DNA from: Panulirus ornatus
Lineage: Eukaryota > Arthropoda > Malacostraca > Decapoda > Palinuridae
Assembly (NCBI RefSeq): GCF_036320965.1
Contig: NC_092264.1
Location: 19,353,585 to 19,417,584, forward strand
Length of the DNA: 64,000 nt
Direction of reading: 5' to 3'
Shown here: positions 12,712 to 24,689 of the stretch, one piece after another
Layout of the letters: each line of letters starts with the position of its first letter
Numbering within the stretch: the stretch's first letter is position 1
The notes under the pieces: generated by a model
What the model saw: the letters and a program-made list of their open reading frames with translations, nothing else
Database searches by the model: none
Told to the model about the DNA's origin: nothing
Translations under genes and position numbers: made by a program

Positions 12712-15700
12712 CTTCACACACCCTCCACACTACACACACTAGCACCTCACCTTCACACACACTCCACACTACACACACTAGCACCTCACCTTCACACACA
12801 CTCCACACTACACACACTAGCACCTCACCTTCACACACCCTCCACACTACACACACTAGCACCTCACCTTCACACACCCTCCACACTACACACACACTAG
12901 CACCTCACCTTCACACACCCTCCACACTACACACACACTAGCACCTCACCTTCACACACCCTCCACACTACACACACACTAGCACCTCACCTTCACACAC
13001 CCTCCACACTACACACACTAGCACCTCACCTTCACACACCCTCCACACTACACACACACTAGCACCTCACCTTCACACATCCTCCACACTACACACACTA
13101 GCACCTCACCTCACACACCCTCCACACTACACACACACTAGCACCTCACCTTCACACATCCCTCCACACTACACACACTAGCACCTCACCTTCACACACC
13201 CTCCACACTACACACACACTAGCACCTCACCTTCACACACCCTCCACACTACACACACTAGCACCTCACCTTTACACACCCTAAACACTACACACACACT
13301 AGCACCTCACCTTCACACACCCTCCACACTACACACACTAGCACCTCACCTTCACACACCCTCCAAACTACACACACACTAGCACCTCACCTTCACACAC
13401 CCTCCACACTACACACACACTAGCACCTCACCTTCACACACCCTCCACACTACACACACACTAGCACCTCACCTTCACACACCCTCCACTACACACACTA
13501 GCACCTCACCTTCACACACCCTCCACTACACACACACTAGCACCTCACCTTCACACACCCTCCACTACACACACTAGCACCTCACCTTCACACACCCTCC
13601 ACTACACACACACTAGCACCTCGCCTTCACACACCCTCCACACTACACACACACTAGCACCTCACCTTCACACACCCTCCACACTACACACACACTAGCA
13701 CCTCACCTTCACACACCCTCCACACTACACACACTAGCACCTCACCTTCACACACCCTCCACACTACACACACTAGCACCTCACCTTCACACACCCTCCA
13801 CACTACACACACACTAGCACCTCACCTTCACACACCCTCCACACTACACACACTAGCACCTCACCTTCACACACCCTCCACACTACACACACACTAGCAC
13901 CTCACCTTCACACACCCTCCACACTACACACACTAGCACCTCACCTTCACACACCCTCCACACTACACACACACTAGCACCTCACCTTCACACACCCTCC
14001 ACACTACACACACTAGCACCTCACCTTCACACACCCTCCACACTACACACACTAGCACCTCACCTTCACACACCCTCCACACTACACACACACTAGCACC
14101 TCACCTTCACACACCCTCCACACTACACACACACTAGCACCTCACCTTCACACACCCTCCACACTACACACACACTAGCACCTCACCTTCACACACCCTC
14201 CACACTACACACACTAGCACCTCACCTTCACACACCCTCCACACTACACACACACTAGCACCTCACCTTCACACACCCTCCACACTACACACACTAGCAC
14301 CTCACCTTCACACACCCTCCACTACACACACTAGCACCTCACCTTCACACACCCTCAACACTACACACACTAGCACCTCACCTTCACACACCCTCCACAC
14401 TACACACACTAGCACCTCACCTTCACACACCCTCCACACTACACACACTAGCACCTCACCTTCACACACCCTCCACACTACACACACTAGCACCTCACCT
14501 TCACACACCCTCAACACTACACACACTAGCACCTCACCTTCACACACCCTCCACACTACACACACTAGCACCTCACCTTCGCACACCCTCCGCACTACAC
14601 ACACTAGCACCTCACCTTCTTCACACACCCTCCACTACACACACTAGCACCTCACCTTCACACACCCTCCACACTACACACACTAGCACCTCACCTTCAC
14701 ACACCCTCCACACTACACACACTAGCACCTCACCTTCACACACCCTCCACTACACACACTAGCACCTCACCTTCACACACCCTCCACACTACACACACTA
14801 GCACCTCACCTTCACACACCCTCCACACTACACACACACTAGCACCTCACCTTCACACACCCTCCACACTACACACACTAGCACCTCACCTTCACACACC
14901 CTCCACACTACACACACTAGCACCTCACCTTCACACACCCTCCACACTACACACACACTAGCACCTCACCTTCACACACCCTCCACACTACACACACTAG
15001 CACCTCACCTTCACACATCCTCCACTACACACACTAGCACCTCACCTTCACACACCCTCCACTACACACACACTAGCACCTCACCTTCACACATCCTCCA
15101 CACTACACACACACTAGCACCTCACCTTCACACATCCTCCACACTACACACACTAGCACCTCACCTTCACACACCCTCCACACTACACACACACTAGCAC
15201 CTCACCTTCACACACCCTCCACACTACACACACACTAGCACCTCACCTTCACACACCCTCCACTACACACACACTAGCACCTCACCTTCACACATCCTCC
15301 ACACTACACACACACTAGCACCTCACCTTCACACACCCTCCACACTACACACACACTAGCACCTCACCTTCACACACCCTCCACTACACACACTAGTACC
15401 TCACCTTCACACACCCTCCACTACACACACTAGCACCTCACCTTCACACATCCTCCACTACACACACACTAGCACCTCACCTTCACACACCCTCCACTAC
15501 ACACACTCTAGCACCTCAACTTCACACACCCCCCACTACACACACTAGTACCTCACCTTCACACACCCTCCACTACACACACTAGCACCTCACCTTCACA
15601 CACCCTCCACTACACACACTAGCACCTCACCTTCACACACCCTCCACTACACACACACTAGCACCTCACCTTCACACATCCTCCACTACACACACACTAG

Positions 15701-16228
15701 CACCTCACCTTCACACACCCTCCACTACACATACACACAAGCACCTCACCTTCACACACCCTCCACTACACACTCACTAGCACCTCACCTTCACACACCC
15801 TCCACTACACACACACTAGCACCTCACCTTCACACATCCTCCACACTACACACACACTAGCACCTCACCTTCACACACCCTCCACTACACACACTAGCAC
15901 CTCACCTTCACACACCCTCCACACACTAGCACCTCACCTTCACACACCCTCCACTACACACACACTAGCACGACACCTTCACACATCCTCCACACTACAC
16001 ACACACTAGCACCTCACCTTCACACACCCTCCACACTACACACACACTAGCACCTCACCTTCACACACCCTCCACACTACACACACACTAGCACCTCACC
16101 TTCACACATCCTCCACACGACACACACACTAGCACCTCACCTTCACACACCCTCCACACTACACACACACTAGCACCTCACCTTCACACACCCTCCACAC
16201 TACACACATACTAGCACCTCACCTTCAC
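12712..16228. repeat. 39-41 bp minisatellite, about 3.5 kb, roughly 88 copies
   Basis: The unit is cttcacacaccctccacac followed by tacacacactagcacctcac. Copies differ mainly by one ca dinucleotide (acacacac against acacac) and by loss of ca in ccacac. The left part alternates long and short units almost regularly around 13800-14300, and the right end (15400-15970) has more variants (tagtacc, ctcaact, cgacacc). No gene. Confidence 0.97.
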
Positions 16229-16351
16229 CAGGATAGTCAATGTAATGAAGTCTGTTGCCGGCCGACAGTTGGACCCAAGTCTTTGATTGCTTAATTATAC
16301 TCAGGTGGGCAGGAAGGGCGGCCAGCCACCCGTCCAGCAGCATGTGCCTGG

Positions 16352-16508
16352 ACGGGAGACCCTCACACGGGAGAACCTTACACGGGAGAACCTCACACGG
16401 GAGAACCTCACACGGGAGACTCAGAGTGAGATCTGTACATCTAACCAGTCACTCACTAGTACACTTAAACAGTCAACTCACCAGTCCATCTAACCAGTCA
16501 CTCACTAG
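16352..16508. repeat. Two short tandem repeats
   Basis: A 15-bp unit (gggagaacctcacac) is repeated about four times at 16352-16420, followed by near-repeats of ccagtcactcactagta at 16445-16508. Confidence 0.85.
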
Positions 16509-16673
16509 TATCAGTCAACGGTCACGTGTGTTTACCTCGTGTGCACGAGCTAGTGTTGTGTCTTCAGTGATGCATGGGAGGGTCATGATGACCTCCTGTA
16601 TGATGGTCTACACCATTCCATATGACCTGACTCCATGGCACGTTGTCCTGTGAGTACCTGGGTGGTTCACATT

Positions 16674-16957
16674 CAGTGTATGGTACTTATACAGGTTCCC
16701 AGTGTATGGTACTTATACAGGTTCCCAGTGTATGGTACTTATACAGGTTCCCAGTGTATGGTACTTATACAGGTTCCCAGTGTATGGTACTTATACAGGT
16801 TCCCAGTGTATGGTACTTATACAGGTTCCCAGTGTATGGTACTTATACAGGTTTCCAGTGTATGGTACTTATACAGGTTCCCAGTGTATGGTACTTATAC
16901 AGGTTCCCAGTGTATGGTACTTATACAGGTTCCCAGTGTATGGTACTTATACAGGTT
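16674..16957. repeat. 26-bp minisatellite, about 11 copies
   Basis: The unit is gtatggtacttatacaggtt followed by cccagt, nearly perfect (one or two c-to-t changes). Because 26 is not a multiple of 3, all three + frames are open and give the same 26-residue pattern. Confidence 0.96.
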
Positions 16958-17505
16958 TCCTAATATTTTTTTGCAATATTGTTTAACAAGAAACATTTCA
17001 GACAGGTCTAATCATCCAGAACCAGTTTCTATGTTAAGTAAACTTGGGTCATGTAAACTCGTCAATCATATCTTAATTACGTTAGTACACACGTGAAAAA
17101 GTTCACATGTTTATTATTTATATATTTTTATTCGTAAACACTTGTGTATTGATAGAGTCAGACAACTGCCATGGTTACTAGAAGTTACATTATATGTAGA
17201 AGAGGATCATGGGATATTATAACACTGTATCAGGCACTCCCTCAGCTGTGTGTACACCCATGTACTCCTACAGCTGTGTACACGCATGTACTCCGCATAG
17301 CTGTTTGTACACCCATACACTACCCATAGTGTTCTCCCAGAAGGTACATGAGATAGAGTATCATATTCACTGGGTGTGAGGCTGGTGCCAGTATGAATAC
17401 TCTGGTGATGACCACACTATCATTATTACCCCCTGACCCCAAGCTGAACCCCCTCTCATCCTGTTATCAACCAACCTATGCACTCATCTTACCTACTTAC
17501 ACCCT
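16958..17505. other. No feature recognised
   Basis: A/T-rich unique sequence with a loose threefold repeat of tgtacacccatgtactcc between about 17250 and 17320. No gene seen. Confidence 0.5.
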
Positions 17506-17509
17506 CCAC

Positions 17510-17552
17510 AATAATGATAATAATGATAATAATAATAATGATGATGATGATG

Positions 17553-17591
<39 letters not shown>

Positions 17592-17656
17592 GTAATAATA
17601 ATGATAATGATTATGATAATAATAGTAATTATGATTATAATTATTGTTATTATTGA

Positions 17657-17702
<46 letters not shown>

Positions 17703-17795
17703 GTTATTATTATTGTTATTATCATCATCATTATTATTATTATCATTGTTATTATCATTATTATAATTAGTAGTAGTAATAGTAATGATAGTAGC
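17510..17795. repeat. (AAT)n followed by (ATT)n microsatellite, inverted arms
   Basis: The left half is AAT/GAT trinucleotides (about 17510-17640) and the right half is ATT/ATC trinucleotides (about 17640-17765). The two halves are therefore roughly reverse complements and could fold into a long AT hairpin. Frames on both strands give Asn, Ile or Tyr runs only. Confidence 0.93.
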
Positions 17796-17829
17796 AGTAG
17801 TCCTTGACATTTAGAGAAGTAAAGTTAAA

Positions 17830-18400
17830 GGTTTATCAGAATGGCGAGACAGGTTAGTGTGAGTGCGAGTTTGGATGGAGAAAACGTGTAAGAATTGGTG
17901 TGTTAGATCCCTGGGGTTTGGACATGGCCGCGCTGGAACAATGGAAGCTGGAGTGAAGCGCAGGGTGGGTGGGTGGGTGTGAGGAGGAATGTATCGCGGA
18001 GTGTGGAGGAGCACAGGTCACTCTCTGTTAGCCCAACCAAAATGGTTGTTTCATGTTATAGTAGCGTCCACCGGTGTGAGCCTTACGCCATAATCACAAT
18101 AGAATGGAAGAGGAAGGACGTGTTGGAGATGAAATGGCTGCAGATAATGTGAGGTGTGAGGAGGGTAATCGTCCCAGTAGTGACAGTGTGAGAGAGAAGT
18201 GTGGTAGTATGACAGGTACGACTGAGAGAGACGATACAACAGGCTGTGTTCAACTGGTCTGGACACATTAAGATGATGGGGGAGGGAGGTGGAGGGGAGA
18301 CTGAATGGATGGAAGTTGCTATGAGTTATCAGTGTGTGTGTCTGAACCTGCAGGAAGGAGGCAGAGAAACATGTACGGGAGACACACAACCAGAGCCATG
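17830..18400 (+). pseudogene. Old RTE LINE fragment, C-terminal reverse-transcriptase region
   Basis: The segment from 17847 (gacaggttagtgtgagtgcg) aligns by eye with the RTE region at 30270-30420: the SLNGEKLEE block, a degraded LGVDLA block, then EQWKLE for the TMEAEV block. Around 18250 NWSGHIKMMGE corresponds to [11 protein letters not shown]. Many indels show it is much older than the copies at 29-42 kb. Confidence 0.6.
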
Positions 18401-18455
18401 TGCTTAACCACAGTATATTGATGGGTCAGGCAAGGTGGGTGGGTGAGGCTTATTG

Positions 18456-19682
18456 GTGATGGTGCCTCCTCGTACATGGTATAGGAGGTGTGGTGATGGT
18501 GCCTCCTCGTACATGGTATGGGAGGTGTGGTGATGGTGCCTCCTCGTACATGGTATAGGAGGTGTGGTGATGGTGCCTCCTCGTACATGGTATAGGAGGT
18601 GTGGTGATGGTGCCTCCTCGTACATGGTATAGGAGATATGGTGATGGTGCCTCCTCGTACATGGTATAGGAGGTGTGGTGATGGTGCCTCCTCGTACATG
18701 GTATGGGAGGTGTGGTGATGGTGCCTCCTCGTACATGGTATAGGAGGTGTGGTGATGGTGCCTCCTCGTACATGGTATAGGAGATATGGTGATGGTGCCT
18801 CCTCGTACATGGTATAGGAGGTGTGGTGATGGTGCCTCCTCGTACATGGTATAGGAGGTGTGGTGATGGTGCCTCCTCGTACATGGTATAGGAGGTGTGG
18901 TGATGGTGCCTCCTCGTACATGGTATAGGAGATATGGTGATGGTGCCTCCTCGTACATGGTATAGGAGGTGTGGTGATGGTGCCTCCTCGTACATGGTAT
19001 GGGAGGTGTGGTGATGGTGCCTCCTCGTACATGGTATAGGAGGTGTGGTGATGGTGCCTCCTCGTACATGGTATAGGAGGTGTGGTGATGGTGCCTCCTC
19101 GTACATGGTATGGGAGGTGTGGTGATGGTGCCTCCTCGTACATGGTATAGGAGGTGTGGTGATGGTGCCTCCTCGTACATGGTATAGGAGGTATGGTGAT
19201 GGTGCCTCCTCGTACATGGTATGGGAGGTGTGGTGATGGTGCCTCCTCGTACATGGTATAGGAGGTGTGGTGATGGTGCCTCCTCGTACATGGTATAGGA
19301 GGTGTGGTGATAGTGCCTCCTCGTACATGGTATAGGAGATATGGTGATGGTGCCTCCTCGTACATGGTATGGGAGGTGTGGTGATGGTGCCTCCTCGTAC
19401 ATGGTATAGGAGGTGTGGTGATGGTGCCTCCTCGTACATGGTATAGGAGGTGTGGTGATGGTGCCTCCTCGTACATGGTATGGGAGGTGTGGTGATGGTG
19501 CCTCCTCGTACATGGTATAGGAGGTGTGGTGATGGTGCCTCCTCGTACATGGTATAGGAGGTGTGGTGATGGTGCCTCCTCGTACATGGTATAGGAGGTA
19601 TGGTGATGGTGCCTCCTCGTACATGGTATGGGAGGTGTGGTGATGGTGCCTCCTCGTACATGGTATAGGAGGTGTGGTGATA
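18456..19682. repeat. 37-bp minisatellite, about 33 copies
   Basis: The unit is gtgatggtgcctcctcgtac followed by atggtataggaggtgtg. Variants are limited to tatggg for tatagg and gagatatg for gaggtgtg. A 6-bp stem (cctcct paired with aggagg, 12-base loop) recurs in every unit. As 37 is not a multiple of 3, all three minus frames are open for more than 400 codons and encode the same 37-residue cycle. This is a repeat property and gives no support for a protein. Confidence 0.97.
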
Positions 19683-19794
19683 GTGTTATCATTGATAATA
19701 TTAACAACTGTTTATTTGTTTATATGGAAAAACATACCAACTAAACAGAAGAATAGGGACAGTATAAACACGAGAAGAGGGTTAATGGGGTTGT

Positions 19795-19870
19795 ATGATA
19801 CAACAGTTATACAACAGTAAGTTGTATGATACAACAGTTATACAACAGTAAGTTGTATGATACAACAGTG
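19795..19870. repeat. 31-bp repeat, 2.5 copies, with palindromic core
   Basis: The unit gttgtatgatacaacagtta plus tacaacagtaa is repeated; its core ttgtatgatacaa is a near-perfect palindrome. Confidence 0.85.
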
Positions 19871-21325
19871 AATGAAATGTTTCCGTTGTTATAGTTTTGT
19901 ACACTAAAGGTGTGTATAATGATGACACCACTACTGTTTAGCGTGCTGACGTCTGCGACAGCAAGGCTATGTATGTGTGTGTGTGTGTGTGTGTGTCGCC
20001 TCATGTATCACTAGGACATGTCAGTACAACTTGTGACATCACTGAGGTAGGGTCCCGTGTACCTGTTACCTGTGTATAGAATGTCATGTTGTACAGGTAG
20101 AGGGGGTAGCCCTGCCCACCACCAGCTGGCTCCGGCAGGCCTTGTTGTCAAGGAGCACTATATGTTGGCTGGCCAGTGAGGGCAGCTGTTGCCTCACTCT
20201 GTGTATCGGAAGTAAGGACGGCTGTTGCCTATCCTTTGCTGGAAGTTAAGGCAATCGTTGGCCAGGCGTGGGTTATGACCAGTTAGAGTAGCCATTAGGT
20301 GGTCTCTACCGGAAGTTACGGTAATTGGTGGCTGGCCTTTGTTTTGTTGGAAGTTAAGACAGGTGTCGACGGTCCTATGTCTGCTGCAGGTTAGGGCAGC
20401 TGTTGACCGACAATGTTTAGCGATAGTTAAGGCACCTGTTGGCCGGCATTTGAACACCACTAGTTTGGACGGGTGTGTGGGGCCTTGACAGCCTCATGCC
20501 AGTAGAGGAGATCGTCAAGTGAGGCTGGTAGACAGCACTAGGCTGGAGTAACATTAGTTACCGCAAGTTATTATTTCATTCCTCTTGTATTTCCACTGGT
20601 CAGGCTACATTAGAAATTAAACTGCGACATTTTAGTTCACGTGGCTGGGGTTCTAACCGGTGTACTTTGTACTTGTCATAACCCTTGAATCACTGATACC
20701 TCATGTGCGCTCTAGCACCTCACACTGAGGCCCAGTGTCAACCTTCCGTCCGTCCGGCCCATGTGAAGCTGGAAGGCAATGAAAACAAAACATATATCCG
20801 TTGTCTGCTCCTGTTGGGCAGGGCAGGTAACGGGCCGGGCCTGGTACATAACGTCGACACGACATATCAAGTATCTGGGTTGTTGGAATCTTTCTCTCAG
20901 TCCAGATGTGTTCTGGCAGTACGTACACCCTACGTAGTCTGACCTGAAGAACAGATGAACGAAAGTGTATTGTATTATTCTCGAGGTGGCTTATTTATAG
21001 CTGAGGCTTCATGTGTCATTCTGTTGTCCAGCATCATGACCCTGGCGGGACTGGAATAGCCTGCCCATCGTTACAGCAAGACTGCAGGCCTACTTACTCT
21101 GTGTAGTGTAGGCCTACTTATCATGTGGAATATAAGCCTACTTACAATGGGATATGGACGAACACTTACAGTAGATATTTTAATGTAGTTTGATTGCTGA
21201 TCTTGACTAAAGCACCGGATGATGGTTGGATATATTCTTTCATACTTCTTCGCCATTTCCTGCGTTAACGAGATACCTCTAGGAGCGATATGAACAGACG
21301 AAGATCGGCCACATCTGCTCACATC
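19871..21325. other. Mostly unique DNA with a degenerate ~45-bp repeat
   Basis: A (GT)n tract lies at 19974-19996. Between about 20185 and 20455 a degraded motif (ggaagttaaggcagctgttggcc-like) recurs six or seven times at roughly 40-60 bp spacing. A short motif gcctacttay occurs three times near 21090-21140. Open frames of 75-88 codons (20194-20460, 20703-20942) have no recognisable motif. Confidence 0.5.
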
Positions 21326-24300
21326 CATTCTTTAGCTGTCATGCGTAATGCACTGAAACCACAGCTCCCAATCCACAACCAAGCTCTGCATGCCTTTCCA
21401 TGGCTTACCTCAGACGCTTCACATGTCTTGGTTCAGTCCACTGACAGCACGTCGACCCCAGTATAACACATTGTTCCAGTTCACTCTATCCCTTGCACGC
21501 CTTTCATTTTCCTGCAAGACCAGGCCCCAATCGCTCAGAATGTTTTTCACTCCATCCTTCTATCTCGACTTTGGTCTTCCTGTTCTCCTTGTTCCCTCCC
21601 CTTCGGACACATATATCCTCTCTGTCAACCTTTTTTCACTCATTATCTCCATATGTCCAAACCATTTCAGCACACCTTCCTCTGCTGCCTCTCAACCATA
21701 CACTTTTTATTATCTCTCCTCTCTCTTACATTATCATTTCTTACTCGATCAAACCACCTTACACCATATTATTTCATTTCCAATACAACTTCCCTCTTCC
21801 GCATTGCCCTATCTATAGCTCATGCCTCGCATCACTGAAATATTGTTGGGACTGCTATACATTCAAACTTACCTAATTTTGCCCTCCCAGATAAAGGTCT
21901 CTAATTCCACACATACTTTTGCGCTCTCAGAACCTTCGCCCCACACCCACCCTATGACTCATTTCCGCTTCCATTGTTCCATTCGCTGCCATATCCACTC
22001 CTTTGTGTCTAAAATGCCTCACTTCCTCCAAGTTTTCTCCATTCAAACTCACACTACAACTAACCTGCCCTTCAACTTTGCTAAACCAGATAGCCTTCCT
22101 TTTATTCACATTTACTCTCAAGTTTCTTCTTTCCCACATTCTTCTAAATTCAGTCACCAACTTGTGCAGTTTCTCACTTGAATCAGCGATCAGTGCTGTA
22201 TCATCTGTAAACAATAACTGATACACTTCCCAGGTCCTCTCATCTCCCACTAACTTCATACTCGCCTCTCTCCTCAAGACTCTTGTATTTTCCTCCCTCA
22301 CCACATCATCCATAAGCAAATTAAACAACCATGGGGACATCACATACCCCTGCCGCAGACCAGCCATCACTTGGAACGTATCACTCTCATCTCTTCCTTC
22401 TCGTACACATGCTTTACAACCTTGATAAAAATTTCTTACTGTTTCAGGCAGCTTTCCTCCAACACCGCATATTCTTAAGACCTTCCACAAGGCATCTCTA
22501 TGAAGCCTGTCATGTGCTTTCTTCTGATCCATAAATGCCACATACAGATCCTCCTGTTTCTGTAAGTATTTCTCACGCACATTCTTCTAAGCAACTCCTG
22601 ATCCACACATCCTCTACAACTTCTGAAACCACACTGCTCTTCCTCAATCTCACACTCTGGACATGCCTTCTCCCTCTCAATCACTACCCTCCCATACAAC
22701 TTACCAGGTACACTCAACAAACTTATACCTCTGTAGTTTGAACGCTCACCTTTATCTCTTTTGCCTTTATACAGTGGCACTATACATGCATTCTCCCAAT
22801 CTCAAGCGCTTCACCATGATCCATACATACACCTAAAATCCTTACCAACCAATCAACAACACAGTCACTCTTTTTCTTCATAAACTCAACTGCAATGCCA
22901 TCCACTCCCGCCGCCTTGCCGGATTTCATCGTACGTTAGGCTTTCACCACCTCTTCTCTCTTAGCCAAACCACTCTTCCTTACTCTCACTTCACATACCA
23001 CCAGAACCAAACGTATTATGCCGGCAACCTTATCATCAAACACATTTAGCAGTCCTTGAAAATACTCACTCCATCTCCTCCTCACTTCATCACTAACTGT
23101 TATCCCCCCCGCCGGCAACCCCCCACCCTCACCGATCTTCCTATTTGTTTTCTTGTTTTTCATACATTATTAACCTCCATTTAAGACATATTATTCTCCC
23201 TAAAGTTTAATGATAGTCGCTCATTTACCCTCTTTTTCAATCTTTACACCTTCCTCTTGAGATTTTATCGCTATCTCTTATACATCTCCCATTCATTTGC
23301 ACTCCCCGTAAGTACCTCCCAAACGCCTCCCTTTTCTCTTTCATTAGCAGCTTAACTTCATCCCACCACTCACTACCCTTTCTGATCTGCCCACCTCCCA
23401 CCTTTCGCATGCCACATGTATCTCTTGCACATGCCAGCACTCACTCACCTTGCTTCATTTACTCCCACTTTCTGCCCTTCTACACTCAATCTCTCCTGGT
23501 ATTTCTTCACACAAATCTCTTTTCCAAGCTCACTCTTACCACTCTCTTCTCACCGTCATTGTTTCTTCTTTTCCGAAAACTTCAACAAATGTTCACCTTC
23601 GCCTCCAAAATATGGTAATGAGACATCCCTCCAGCTGCCCCTCAGGACATTTACATTCAAATGTCTCTGTTACACATCTATCAGTCAATATGTAATCCTA
23701 TAGTGTCCTACTTACATACGTATACTTACGTGTGTCCCTCTTTTTAAACCAGGTATTCCCTATCTCCAGTTCTTTTTCGGCACACAACTCCACAAGCTGT
23801 TCATTTCCATTCATAAAGCTGAGTACCCCATGTCCTCCAATTATACCCTCAACTGCCGCTTTACTTACCTTCGCATTCAAATCACCCATCTCTAACACCC
23901 AGTCTCATACATCAAAACTGCTGACACTCTCATTCAGTTGCTTCCAAAACACTTGCCTCTCATGATCTTTCTTCTCATGCCCAGGAGTATAAGCACTAGT
24001 AATCACCCATCTCTCGCCACCCTCTTTCATTTTTACCCACAACAATAAAGAATTTACTTATTTGCACTCTAACCCACGCTGCAACAACTCCTGCCTCAGG
24101 GATAGTGCTACTCCTTTTTTGAGCTCTTGTCCTCTCACCAACCCTGACTTTACTCCTAGGACATTTCCAAACCATTCTTCCCTTTACCCTTGAGCTTCGT
24201 TTCACTCAGAGCCAAAACATCCAGGTTTCTTTCCTCAAACATACTACCTATGTCTCCACTCTTCTTATTTTCGCTACATCCACACACATATTCAGACACC

Positions 24301-24365
24301 CCAGCCTGAGTCTTCGAGGAGGATGAGTACTCCCTGTTGGCTCCTTCTTCTTCTGTTACGTCTTT
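21326..24365 (-). pseudogene. RTE-type LINE, nearly full coding length, antisense, broken
   Basis: On the minus strand, starting near 24340, conceptual translation gives LDVLALSETKLKG (start of the endonuclease domain, about 24240), GDLNAKV (about 23885, endonuclease catalytic motif), NTWFKKRDTRKYTYVSR, then reverse transcriptase blocks: SNYRGISLLSVPGKLYGR (about 22730), FRSCRGCVDQ, YVAFMDQKKAHDRLHRD, LRQGYVMSPWLFN and FTDDTALIADS (the FADD box, A changed to T). A 217-codon open stretch at 21927-22580 covers the palm. Frameshifts near 22580, 22800-22950 and 23165-23240 break the frame. Its 3' region lies at about 21330-21500. It is more diverged than the copies at 29-42 kb, so it is an older insertion of the same family. 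Confidence 0.88.
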
Positions 24366-24468
24366 TAGAAATTGAAATACAAGAAGGAAGGGGGGGGGGG
24401 GTCAGCCCCCCCACTCCCGGAGGTTTTATTACACATCATTAGTGATCAAGCTGGACTGGTATTAGATA

Positions 24469-24531
<63 letters not shown>
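24469..24531. repeat. (CA)n microsatellite
   Basis: About 30 uninterrupted CA dinucleotides, preceded nearby by a G run at 24391-24400. Confidence 0.97.
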
Positions 24532-24532
<1 letters not shown>

Positions 24533-24689
24533 CACTGACAACATATGTTCATTATATATACGTAATGACGAATGTAATACTGGACCTTGTAAAGGTACAC
24601 ATTCCGCCGACATGTTTACATTTGATGGTGTGGGAGGTACTAGTTGAGGTGTACCGTCAGTAACTGATACATATGGATATTGCTGGATG

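Noticed and set aside
18319..19707. Three minus-strand frames of 403-462 codons with MYEEAPSPHL repeats
   Set aside because: All three frames of a 37-bp array are open and encode the same residues, as expected for a repeat and not for a gene.
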